Origin: Chaetorhynchus papuensis
Lineage: Eukaryota; Chordata; Aves; Passeriformes; Rhipiduridae
Direction: 5' to 3'
NCBI GenBank assembly: GCA_013396525.1
Contig: VWYX01000718.1
Coordinates: 121,556-185,555 of the forward strand
DNA length: 64,000 nt
Positions 12,979 to 23,436 of the stretch are shown here, in pieces. The position numbers were made by a program, and so were the translations under genes. Numbering within the stretch: the first letter of the stretch is position 1; each line of letters opens with the position of its first letter. The notes under the pieces are model-generated. The model was not told the origin of the DNA. It saw nothing but the letters and a program-made list of their open reading frames with translations, and ran no database searches.

Positions 12979-14062
12979 ATTCACAGCCACAATAAAAATT
13001 AACAGAACAATAATTGCAGCAACCACAGAAGGACACAGGGGTGGTGTATTTCCAACACCCCCAAAGACTCTGCACTCCAAGCCTCAGCTTCTTTTTCTTA
13101 GGGAAATTGGACTGCAGCTGGCTTGGCAGAGCCTTGGGTGTTCCTGTCAGCCATAAACATCCCCACCACTGCCATCCTCCAGAAATGAGCACTTCATTCT
13201 GCTCCTTCTGCCATTAAAGCAGCACTTGAACACAATTTTCTGTCACAATCACACTGCTCAGTCAAGCTCCTGCTTGCGAAATGTCAGTATTTGCAGTAAC
13301 TCTCGTTTTGCTAATTAATCTTACCCTGGTGAGGAAATTAAGACAAAGATTCAAGTTAAAATTATGTGACACTTTTATTTGCGGTCTCGTTATCCCGCTT
13401 CGCTATTTTTCTGGAGTTTAATATGACACTCAGACTGTTGGTTTTTGTTTTTTTTTTCCAAAAACCTCAGAATCCGATTTCACCAGCATGACAAGCAGAA
13501 CTTTTACTTGTGAGAAGAAATACTCAGCAGCCTGTTCCCAAAAATTCCTCTACACAAAAGCACCAAATACTTTACAGACCTGTGGGCTTCTGATATATTT
13601 ATGACCCTGAATTAATTTTTTGCACTTTATTTTTTTTCCCTATTACTTTGTTAAGGAATTGTGATACAAGATATTATGTTACTAGTTTATCTGATGTGAT
13701 GGAATGTGTCAATCTGTTTTCCACCAAATCATATTTAGAAAGGATTTTAGCTGTGATAAAAGTAAAGAAACATCGTTCTCTCACCCTGTTTAAAACTTAA
13801 TTTTTGAGGGAAGGTGGAAACAAAAGCAAGTGCTACTCGAATTTTGGCTGATACCACATCTGATCCCAATTTAGCTGATCTTAATTTCAGGAAAGTTTCA
13901 TACAGAAAAAAGTGATGGTTATTTATGCTGTCACTTTATACTCAGGGCTGCATAATGATAAGTGTAACTGTGAATATTCACACTCAGGTGTAACAGGTAT
14001 TAGGTGTAATATTGCACTGTTCAGTAGAATTTGTGATATTTAAGAAAAACATGATACTTTAG
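12979..14062. other. Single-copy stretch, no gene seen
   Basis: AT-rich, with only short random open frames. It ends where the duplicated segment begins. Confidence 0.5.
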
Positions 14063-14612
14063 GAATGACTATTTTTCATAGGGACCATCATCTTTTTTTC
14101 CTGTTACTGTCCTGGAATTAGAATAAAAGTTTTTAAATTGCAATTGAGCTTTTAACTAACTTTTTAATACAAGAATGTTTAGCATACCTCTTCCTCAGGC
14201 AAAAAAAAAAATAAATATTTGACAATAAGAAAAATTAGAATTAATTTTCATTTATACTCTAATCTGTTCTGTACTTATTCAGCACTTGACACTGAAAGGA
14301 CATGTTTATTGAAAGAGAAGCAGGTAGAGAGGAGACCTGGGAAAAGAAAGAAAGAGAAATGGTGGTTGGAGCAAACCATGCCACAGACAAGACACAAAAC
14401 AGAGAGAGGTTTAGTGTCCAACAGTTGAACAGTTTGTTACTCACACTCCACGTTGAACAAACAATTATCTCCCCCACCCTCAGCTCTGCACTCCTCTTGG
14501 ATGCCATTTGTTCAGAGGGGCAACTTTGGGAACAGGATTCCTTCTCTATTTCTTCTCTGGGGAATATCACTGCTTTAGAACACTTTCTGAAGGCATTAGG
14601 CAAAGATTATTT
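14063..14612. repeat. Local duplication, longer copy (1 of 2)
   Basis: The sequence from GAATGACTATTTTT (14063) to AGAAATGGTGG (14365) recurs at 16234-16528. The stretch CATTAGGCAAAGATTATTT (14594-14612) recurs directly after that at 16529-16547. The intervening 228 bp (14366-14593) exist only here. The copies match at roughly 93-95% by eye. It could be an unrecognised old mobile element or a segmental duplication. A 133-aa plus frame (14302-14703) starts inside, shows no domain, and is interrupted in the second copy. Confidence 0.85.
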
Positions 14613-15966
14613 GAACATGGGAAGTACAAAGATTGCTGGTTTCTTTGCAATCAGGAGCTGCTGCAGGTTGTTAAATACCTGGTGTAAACCAAAGTGTTTA
14701 TGACCAAGATGTTCATTGATAAGTTTATGGAAATTTTGTCAGCTGTACTGCAGCCCCCCCAGCATTAATAAACTATCCTGGGAGTGGAGATTTATCTGTT
14801 ACATCATTTTCAGTGAAAAGAACTAAAGAGTTTTTCACTTGCTAATAAAGCAAGCGAAGCCAGGGGAGGGTGAACCATTTAAGCCCCAATAAACAGAGTT
14901 TTGGGGTATCTGAGACTCCTCACATTTTTGTGAAAGTGTCACACCAAGGGGCTTGGGAGTTTTCCGTTCACCTGCCAGCTTACAAACAGATGCAAGAAAT
15001 TCCACTTGTGTCTTTTGGACACCCCTTTCCTCTCGGCAGCATGTCCTCACCATCTACTAATTATGCTGTCACAGGCCTTGGGGTGAATTGTTCCTGCTCT
15101 GTTCTGCTCATTCCATGTGCCAAAGTGAGACATTGGCTCCTCACAGGCCTTGGGGTGAATTGTTTCTGCTCTGTTCTGCTCATTCCATGTGTCAAAGTGA
15201 GACATTGGCTCCATCATCTGGTAGCTGGGACAACATCCTTAGAACTGGGACCAAGGTGAAAGGGTTTGGCTTCCAATCTGCTTTTTTTTCCTGACACAGA
15301 ACAGGATTTCCAGATGTGTGGTTTCTATACACCTGACCTCTGTTAGAGTAAATATTCTGTACAAATAGAATACAAATATTACTGCAGCATTTTATCTAAA
15401 AGTTTTTATTGTACCAAAACAAAGCTCGCCCTTTAGAGTCCATGCTCATTAGACTTGAAACAAATGTGCTGATGGAAAAAAAGAGCAAGATTTACTGGCC
15501 TACCTTGGTCCAACTAATTTGCTTTGTGTTCCCTTTGTTCAGCTATCAAACTAAAGAGCAGTGTTCATTCAACTCTGGAAACTACTGTGTTTTGACAAAG
15601 TCCAAAAGTTTTCTTTTCTTCTTCAGATTGACTACAGTTTCTTCTTTTGCAACAGCTGGAAGTAATTATGTTTTATCATTTAGCTGGATAAATGGTTATT
15701 GTTCAAGCAGTCTCTAAAGGAAGTAAAGTTTTAATGGAGCAAACTAAAAAACCCAACAGTATATGAATATATATTAGGTTTAACTTGTTCCCAGTGTTTG
15801 CGTAGTCATGGAAGGAAGTAGGAAAAATTGAAGATATCTCATTTCCATCATACAATACAGTTTGATGCTTGCTCCCTTTCCTTTGAGCTTGGAGAAGGCT
15901 GATCCTTGATTGCTTCAATTAAAGTCAGTGTTCAAGGATTTTGGAACATACGAAGAAAGGGAACAC
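14613..15966. other. Single-copy stretch with a 72-bp tandem repeat
   Basis: No gene is recognised. The only clear structure is the tandem repeat at 15069-15212. Open frames across it (up to 129 aa) repeat the same peptide because of the duplication. Confidence 0.5.
15069..15212. repeat. 72-bp tandem duplication
   Basis: Two adjacent 72-bp units begin TCACAGGCCTTGGGGTGAATTG and end GACATTGGCTCC, with very few differences. A piece of the unit (GGGGTGAATTGTTT) appears again at 16195-16208, between the CR1 piece and the second local duplication. Confidence 0.9.
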
Positions 15967-16192
15967 AAAGCTCATCCCATCCCACCCCTGCCATGGGCAG
16001 GGACACCTCCCACTGTCCCAGGCTGCTCCAAGCCCCAGTGACCAACCTGGCCTTGGGCACTGCCAGGGATCCAGGGGCAGCCACAGCTGCTCTGGGCACC
16101 CTGTGCCAGGGCCTGCCCACCCTCCCAGGGAACAATTCCTTCCCAATATCCCATCTAAATTTAGTTTGAAGCCATTCCCCCTTGTCCTGCCA
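15967..16192 (-). mobile_element. CR1 LINE fragment, antisense
   Basis: This is the reverse complement of the CR1 3' region: CCTGCCATGGGCAGGGACA, GCTGCTCTGGGCACCCTG, CTCCCAGGGAACAATTCC and CATTCCCCCTTGTCCTGCC. The terminal tail (CCTTCCAACCC plus ATTCTATG-type repeats) is absent on the left, so it is truncated at both ends. It lies directly before the second copy of the local duplication, which suggests a rearrangement breakpoint. Confidence 0.9.
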
Positions 16193-16233
16193 CTGGGGTG
16201 AATTGTTTAAGAACAGGATTCCTTGTTCTTAAT

Positions 16234-16547
16234 GAATGACTATTTTTCGTAGGGACCATCATCTTTTTTTCTGTTACTGCCCTGGAATTAGAATAAAAGT
16301 TTTTAAATTGCAATAGCAGCTTTTAACTAACTTCTTAATACAAGAATGTTTAGCATACCTCTTCCTTAGGCAAAAAAATATTTGATAATAAGAAAAAGTA
16401 GAATTAATTTTCATTTATACTCTAATCTGTTCTGTACTTATTCAGCACCTGACACTGAAAGGACATGTTTATTGAAAGAGAAGCAGGTAGAGAGGAGACC
16501 TGGGAAAACAAAGAAAGAGAAATGGTGGCATTAGGCAAAGATTATTT
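16234..16547. repeat. Local duplication, shorter copy (2 of 2)
   Basis: Same orientation as 14063-14612 and about 2.17 kb downstream. It lacks the 228-bp block, joining GGTGG to CATTAGG at 16528/16529; GG at the junction is shared by both edges of the missing block. Flanking CR1 pieces on both sides (15967 and 16562) suggest the duplication is bounded by repeats. Confidence 0.85.
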
Positions 16548-16561
16548 TTCTTATAAGATGA

Positions 16562-16660
16562 ATTGTCCCTCTCTAGTTTCCCCTTCAGACCCTGGAAGGT
16601 GCTGTGAGGTCTCCACACAACCTTCTCCTCTCCAGGCTGAGCAGCCCCAAGGCTCTCACC
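16562..16660 (-). mobile_element. CR1 LINE fragment, antisense (ORF2 end)
   Basis: The plus strand reads as the antisense of the CR1 segment just before the 3' UTR: CCCCTTCAGACCCTGGAAGG and CTTCTCCTCTCCAGGCTGAG followed by CAGCCCCAAGGCTCTC. It is only about 100 bp and cut at both ends. Confidence 0.75.
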
Positions 16661-19064
16661 AACTCCAGCACACGGCCACTCCATAAAGTAGCAAAAAAAA
16701 AGTGACTCATTTACCTTTTTCTCCTAATGAGATGAATCATGAGGAAAAAGCCAGGTTAATGTTCCAAGGAGCTTAATTAGAATCAGGTGAGGGCTTGGAA
16801 AGGCAACTAAGGTGCTTTCAGGCAGTGCTTATATGAAAAGCCTTAATTAAGAAGACTGATGGCCTTTAACTTAAGTCTCTTCAAGAGTGCAGAGAGCCTT
16901 GTTTAACTCCTCTGGATCCAGCAGCAAATCAGATTTGAAATTCCAGCATTTTTTTCGTAGTGAGTAGAACAAAACTGCATCTCTGTGGCTGCAGGGGACT
17001 GTGCAGCAGCCTCTTTTCTCCGTGGTGCCCACGGGAGTGCGGAGTCATGAGGGGCACGGGGGAAAATACAATTAAATAGGAATTCAATAAAAAGTTTACT
17101 GGTAATTGAAACATTCATAAAATTGCAAATATTTCAGTACAACTGCAGTGCAAACAATCGAATGGTAGATTACAAAAGTATTTTATGGCTAAGACTGCTG
17201 TGTTTTTTTTTTTTTATTTGCTCACAATACACAAATCTCACACGGAATTCATTTAGTCATCTTAAAATCCACATAAGCTTTAAATTTATCACTTTAGTCA
17301 AGGGGTTTTTTTCCTTCCTTTTTTTTTTACCCTGTAAGAACAATAAGGTATATGAGGTATTTTAGCTGCAGGGTGCATATTTGGAGAAAGTGCTTCCTGC
17401 AGAGTTCCTCTGCCTTTCTTGTAAATTAACGGCAGAAACCCCAGTCATGTTACAGTATGACATTTAGTTTTCTAATCTGTTTAATGCCATGGTTTGCACA
17501 TGATGTCTTCTGATGTGCTTTTATGTTTTCGATACTAAAAAACCACATTAGAGTTGCAGTAGGGATTCTTTCCACAGACAATCTAACTTGTAACAAATTG
17601 CATATTTCAGAAGAAATATAACAAAAGGCCTAACCTTTTATCCTGTTCATTATTCTAGAAATACAGCCCACATCTTATCTCTCTGCTTCTTGATATAATT
17701 TACGAGCACCATGTTGGACACATATCAGTTACACTCATGCATATTTCAGTGACTTCGGACTGAAAAAAAAAACCAACCAAACTTAGCATTTGGCTGGGCT
17801 CAAGTAGTCACTTGAGATATTTTGTAATCAATAATTACATGCATTTGTGTACCTGTGAGTTTACACACAAACACACACACACACTGCAACTCTCTTTTGC
17901 CAGGGTGGAAGCACTGTCTTGTATTGAGATATGAGTTAATCATCATCCTCTTGCAGTTATTCATACAAAAGTGTTTCTAAAACGAAAATAATGACTTGGT
18001 TTTTACTCCATCTTCTTCAGGCCTTACCATTGCACACTATTCTTACTCCAGTTTGCTTAAAGCTGCACCAGCTTTGCGTAACCAGTATTTCAGAACGAGT
18101 GGTAAAGATTATTTTCCCAAAGGAAACAGGCATTTTCACTGCAAAGATTGTTATCTTCTTTCCTCTTACTTACCAGAATTTCAAAATATAAATATACGTA
18201 ATGGGAAAGAGTCTGGGGTTAAGAGGAGAGCAAGATAGGAGAACTGAAAGATTTGAAATTATTCAGAACAAAAGCTAAAGGCTTTTTTTTTAATGTGACC
18301 TTCACCTTCTCTTTTTTACCCCTCCTCCCACTTTTGGTTTCAATCTGTTTCTGTAATCACAGCCTTGGAAATTCTCAGCTCTACAACTTTAGTGCGTCTT
18401 GTAAGCAGAAGGAAAAAAAAATAATCCAGATGAAAGTGCAGGAGGATTCAATCCCAGCCACTTGTAGGGAAAATAAGTTACAACAGTACTGTCATCACTA
18501 AATGAATTATTCACTGAAAAATACTCAGCTGGCAGTTCTACTTTTGTGTTCCTATCCTGAACAAAAGGTTTCAGATCGTGATCCCAGTTCCCAAAATTTC
18601 CATGCACAACAAACCACCATCATCTTGACACCTACTAATTACTCTGCACACCAGTTGCACATAATTGCATGTTCACCAGTAGATGATGAAGAGCTAAACC
18701 CAAATTCCAAGCTTTGTTTGTCTACTTGAGGCTCTGTAAATTAACATGTTCTGCATGAGGTGGATGGGATTTGTCAAAAAGCTGCAGGAAGCTACAGATG
18801 TGGACTGTTTATATCCTGTGCTGAGCAAAACAGACAGTGCAAGGAGACTCCTACAGCTCAGTGTTAGAAAAACTCTGATTTCTGTGGGAAGGATTCTGAG
18901 GAAAGGATGTTTTTTCCCTTAGCTTGCAAGAGTCTATCATGTCTGAAAGGTTTTGGCATTTGGGGAAGGTGTCTAATGCCTGGAAAATTCCAGACATGCC
19001 AGGTGCCAGGCAGGGATGGGGATGTGGGGAAATACAGGCTGGGCAGGCTGGAAAGGTAAGCTCA
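16661..19064. other. Single-copy stretch; first part motif-rich
   Basis: No gene is recognised. The interval 16700-16880 has TGACTCA, several TAAT/TTAATTA cores and a CAGGTG E-box within 180 bp and could be regulatory. A short CA repeat lies near 17867-17884. Other open frames are 82 aa or less. Confidence 0.45.
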
Positions 19065-19436
19065 TGTAGATGCTGAAAAAGCTTTAGCAATGAATTTCGT
19101 CAGCTCTCTAGTATTTTGTAAGAACTCTGTCTTTCCCATGCAAGCTAACTAAAACAAAGTTACCAGTGTTTATCAATAGTCACACCTGCACTTGTTTTTC
19201 CCGGATTGTTATGGCTTCAACTAGAAAAACACTTGGGAACAGACGTGTTAGAGTTGGGCCAACCCCCTTGAGGGGTGAATGGCCAGAGAACCAGTTACTT
19301 TATGCTATCTAGCTCACTTTGCAAACTAACATATAAAAACCTTGGGAAAAAAGCCATTAAACCTGGCTTTGCCACCTTTTCTACTGACCTGGACTTTGTG
19401 TGGTGTTTTCTACACGCCCACATTACAACAGCGACA
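19065..19436 (+). mobile_element. Family A LTR without matching flanks
   Basis: A 372-bp element starts TGTAGATGCTG and ends AACAGCGACA, with TATAAAA and ATTAAA conserved. It is close to the 47121 copy. The six bases before it (AGCTCA) and after it (ACCTAG) do not match, unlike most other copies. Either the duplication has decayed or the element joins two different insertions by recombination. No internal sequence or primer-binding site follows. Confidence 0.88.
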
Positions 19437-19774
19437 ACCTAGGGAGGAATGCAACAAGGGACAGAATGAACCCGTGGAACTGAGCAGCTCCTGCCTGGCC
19501 AGGGGTTCACAACCCACAGAGAACTCCATGGGGTGAACAGTCAGCAGGGAAGGCTTCCCTCTGCCAGGCACTGCATGGACAGAAGCCTAAGAGAAAAGGG
19601 GGTTCCCCTGTTCCCATCAGTTTTGGGGAACCCTCTTGAGTTCCAGTTTTGGGCCTGTGTGAGTACGAGCAACCCCAGAGTGCTGAGGGTGCTGAGGCAC
19701 GTGAGGCATGTGAGGGATGGGGGGGAGGAGGGAGCTGTGTTTGTGGAGCTGGGAGAAGGGAATGCTGAGAGGAA
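19437..19774. other. Unique sequence between LTR and minisatellite
   Basis: About 340 bp, moderately GC-rich towards the end (19680-19770, G-rich). It opens into the minisatellite. No gene seen. Confidence 0.5.
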
Positions 19775-20004
19775 GGGAATCTCATTGCAGTATTCCAGGG
19801 AATCTCATCGCAGTGTTCCAGGGAATCTCATCGCCGTATTCCAGGGAATCTCATTGCAGTATTCCAGGGAATCTCATCGCAGTGTTCCAGGGAATCTCAT
19901 TGCAGTGTTTCAGGGAATCTCATGGCAGTATTCCACGGAATCTCATGGGAGTATTCCAGGATATCTCATTGCAGTATTCCTGTGAATCTCATTGCAATAT
20001 TCCA
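19775..20004. repeat. 23-bp minisatellite, 10 units
   Basis: Ten head-to-tail units of GGGAATCTCATTGCAGTATTCC-A start at 19775, 19798, 19821, 19844, 19867, 19890, 19913, 19936, 19959 and 19982. Units vary mainly at ATTG/ATCG, GTATT/GTGTT and in the last three copies. Because 23 is not a multiple of 3, three units (69 bp) make one 23-residue peptide cycle. Two plus frames (19533-19985 and 19717-20064) stay open across it. This is a property of the unit, not evidence of a protein. Confidence 0.95.
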
Positions 20005-20609
20005 GGTAATCAACAGACACACAGAGGACACGTTTCTTCAACTGCTTTTATTATTGTTGCATGAAGTAGTTTGGGAGTTATTTGTTGCATAAATTCTGGG
20101 GTTTCTTTACACTGTAAGCTGTATACTGATATTCTCTTTACAGTATAAGTTTAGTATTGAAACCCAAAAACCTTTAGGTTTTCTTAATACTTGTCTGCTG
20201 CACATTCTCTCCATCCCTGTCAGTTGCTTTTCGTGAGCCTGGAGTATTCAAGGTAAATTCTCTGTTGTTTTTGCAATTTACCTTCTCAAGATAAAAATAG
20301 TATCTCCTTAATATATAACTTCCACAATTGTAATTTGAGTCCGTGTGGGACAATTCCAAGACAGAAGTCTAAATTAGAAGCAGTGGACTAAATTTAGAGG
20401 TGTTAGCCAGCAGAAATCCTAGTTTAAGGAAAAGTGAAACCCTGGGTATGTACCTGAGGTTGCAGAGTCCTTTCCTGGGGGCTCTGGCAGCTCACCCAGG
20501 TGTCAAGAGCACCTTCACAGCATTTCATCTGGAAGTCTCCCTGCATTCATTTGTCCTGTGGTGTTTCAAAGAAATGCAAAAAATGTAGCACTTGGAGAAC
20601 ATTGTTTTG
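20005..20609. other. Unique sequence up to the first gap
   Basis: No gene or repeat recognised. It ends at the first N run. Confidence 0.5.
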
Positions 20610-21446
20610 NNNNNNNNNNNNNNNNNNNNNNNNNNNNNNNNNNNNNNNNNNNNNNNNNNNNNNNNNNNNNNNNNNNNNNNNNNNNNNNNNNNNNNNNNNN
20701 NNNNNNNNNNNNNNNNNNNNNNNNNNNNNNNNNNNNNNNNNNNNNNNNNNNNNNNNNNNNNNNNNNNNNNNNNNNNNNNNNNNNNNNNNNNNNNNNNNNN
20801 NNNNNNNNNNNNNNNNNNNNNNNNNNNNNNNNNNNNNNNNNNNNNNNNNNNNNNNNNNNNNNNNNNNNNNNNNNNNNNNNNNNNNNNNNNNNNNNNNNNN
20901 NNNNNNNNNNNNNNNNNNNNNNNNNNNNNNNNNNNNNNNNNNNNNNNNNNNNNNNNNNNNNNNNNNNNNNNNNNNNNNNNNNNNNNNNNNNNNNNNNNNN
21001 NNNNNNNNNNNNNNNNNNNNNNNNNNNNNNNNNNNNNNNNNNNNNNNNNNNNNNNNNNNNNNNNNNNNNNNNNNNNNNNNNNNNNNNNNNNNNNNNNNNN
21101 NNNNNNNNNNNNNNNNNNNNNNNNNNNNNNNNNNNNNNNNNNNNNNNNNNNNNNNNNNNNNNNNNNNNNNNNNNNNNNNNNNNNNNNNNNNNNNNNNNNN
21201 NNNNNNNNNNNNNNNNNNNNNNNNNNNNNNNNNNNNNNNNNNNNNNNNNNNNNNNNNNNNNNNNNNNNNNNNNNNNNNNNNNNNNNNNNNNNNNNNNNNN
21301 NNNNNNNNNNNNNNNNNNNNNNNNNNNNNNNNNNNNNNNNNNNNNNNNNNNNNNNNNNNNNNNNNNNNNNNNNNNNNNNNNNNNNNNNNNNNNNNNNNNN
21401 NNNNNNNNNNNNNNNNNNNNNNNNNNNNNNNNNNNNNNNNNNNNNN
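20610..21446. other. Assembly gap (N run, 837 bases)
   Basis: All N. The long open frames that cross it are artefacts of translating N. The right edge continues into the 3' end of a family A LTR, so at least part of the gap is probably that LTR. Confidence 0.99.
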
Positions 21447-21465
21447 CCATGTTACAACAGCGACA
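21447..21465 (+). mobile_element. 3' end of a family A LTR, rest in the gap
   Basis: The bases after the gap read CCATGTTACAACAGCGACA, nearly identical to the 3' end of the 19065 copy (19418-19436). Flanking bases are GTGCCT. The 5' end and target duplication are hidden by the gap. Confidence 0.7.
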
Positions 21466-22959
21466 GTGCCTTTTCAAATTTGTCATGGCTGTGTCTTACC
21501 TTGGCACTGCCCTTTTCCAAGGGCTTGGCCAAAGTCCTGTTTGTGCCAGAGGCTGAGCCTTCTCCAGACTAGTTCTGGATAACTGAAAGGTCACAGCCAC
21601 AAAGAAGCAGCAGGTGCAATTACTGCCGCGACGGAGGGGTGCAGCAAATGCATCTGAGCACCCAGCAGAGCTCACTGTTGTCTCTGGAACTGGTGTGCAC
21701 AGAGCCCTGATCTTGGGAACAGAATGGAAAGCAATAATTAAGGCCTTTAATTTGTCCCTGAAATTCTAAAAGAAGTCTGACAGAGTAAACGTGGGTTGTG
21801 ACAAAAAGAGCAGGAGTCCTGTGTTTATGGAAAAGGTGGAGGTTTACAGGGAGTTGTTCTCCCACTGCTGGGCAGGAGTCGCGTTGACAGCTCTGAGGGA
21901 TATTATTATTTCCTCCCTTTTTGTCTCAGACTTGTGGGGGAAATAAACACGCATACTTTGGGTGACTGATTCTGGTAATTAGCAGAGAACATGAGCCTGC
22001 TAAAAAAGCATTAGCAGAATGCGATATTTTTTCCAGCAGTTTCATTTTTAATTCTCTATGAAGAGACATAACTGGCTGTATTAATTTAATTCAGATAGCT
22101 TTTTTTAATTTTCTTTTTCTGACCTGCCATGTCACACAGGGTGTAAAAATGTGCCCAAAGAAAATGTAGTGCTGGGTTGCAGAACAAGGTTTTTCTGCAA
22201 ACGTAAAGTTTCAAAACCTAAGAATTGGAAAAAATTATGCTTGTACCATTAATGTCTTTTCTTTTTCAAAATACCTCATCACCATCTTGTTAGAGTAAAA
22301 ATAACCTCCTCTCCTTTATCAGCAGAGTTCAGAGAAGTTCAGAGTTTAGCAGAAGCTTTTGAGATTTTGCCATTGTTTCTTTTTCCATGTAATACAAAGC
22401 CTTTGGACTGTTTTTGCAAAAACAAAATTGCCAAAGCGTCAGTGTTCTGCTTAAGGCCTGATGTTTTGATTTGAGAAGATTATTCATGTTTGAAAATGGT
22501 GACAAAAAGGACACAGTATGTCCTTTCTAAAACTTGGGCTGGATGGGAGTGATTGCTTATCTGTGGAAAACTGAGGAACTGGATCCAGGTTTTTCCATCC
22601 ATTCCAGTGGGACATTCCTACCTTTTGCACGGAGCTTCCTCTGGGATGCTCATCCTGCATTCTGTTGACTCAATTCACCTTACTAAAGGGTAAATCAGAT
22701 TCCTTAATTTCTTTACACATTAAGCACAATGACATTGAGAAAGTCAATTATCTCTGTTACGTGGTTCCTTAACGAGGATTTGCTCTCGTCTCCTTGATCA
22801 GGACAGGCTGCAGCTTTGTCCTCTGTCTGGGGGGTTTCAGTTCATTTTGGCTGGCCCCCAGCTCAGCGTGGCACAGATCAGCTCAGGGGCACTCCCTGCT
22901 CAGGGGGCTTCCAGGGCAGTGTCTCTGGAGGGGTCGGGATGGGATTTATGTGACTTTTC
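21466..22959. other. Single-copy stretch, no gene seen
   Basis: No repeat recognised. The part from about 21950 to 22110 has several TAATTA-type motifs. A GC-rich approach to the next CR1 begins near 22780. Confidence 0.5.
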
Positions 22960-23436
22960 CACTTCTGGGAAGACCCTGAGGGGCTGGAGCGTGTCCAGGG
23001 CAGGGAACGGAGCTGGGAAGGGGCTGGAGCCCCAGGAGCAGCTGAGGGAGCTGGGAAAGGGGCTCAGCCTGGAGCAAAGGAGGCTCAGGGGGGACCTTGT
23101 GGCTCTGCACAACTCCCTGACAGGAGGGGGCAGCCGGGGGGGGAAGTCGGGCTCTGCTGCCAGGGAACAGGGACAGGAGGAGAGGGAACGGCCTCAGGCT
23201 GGGCCAGGGGAGGCTCAGGTTGGACAGCAGCAGGAATTTCCCCATGGAAAGGGTGCTCAGGCCTTGGCAGGGGCTGCCCAGGGAGGTTTGGAGTGCCCAT
23301 CCCTGGAGGTGTGCAAGGAAGGGCTGGAGGTGGCACTGAGAGCTCTGGGCTGGGGACAAGGTGGGCATTGGGCACAGCTTGGACTGGATGGGCTGGGAGG
23401 GCTTTTCCAGCCTCAGCAATTCTAGAATTCCGTGAT
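22960..23436 (+). mobile_element. CR1 LINE 3' portion, longest copy here
   Basis: It follows the CR1 sense strand from ACCCTGAGGGGCTGGAGCG through GAGGCTCAGGGGGGACCTTG, CTCCCTGACAGGAGG, GAATTTCCCCATGGAAAGG and GGCTGCCCAGGGAGGTTTGG to a decayed ATTCTAGAATTC tail. The 192-aa plus frame and the minus frames over it are CR1 by-products. It could begin earlier (from about 22780), where similarity is unclear. Confidence 0.9.

Noticed and set aside
19775..20004. Regular 23-bp repeat as a CRISPR array
   Set aside because: Units are head to tail with no unique spacers and the surrounding DNA is avian, so it is a minisatellite.
20500..21582. Open frames of 306-360 aa across the first gap
   Set aside because: They consist almost wholly of translated N and are not real coding sequence.
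22847..23425. A 192-aa plus frame
   Set aside because: It lies mainly in a truncated CR1 piece and its peptide is not the CR1 ORF2 protein or any family I know.
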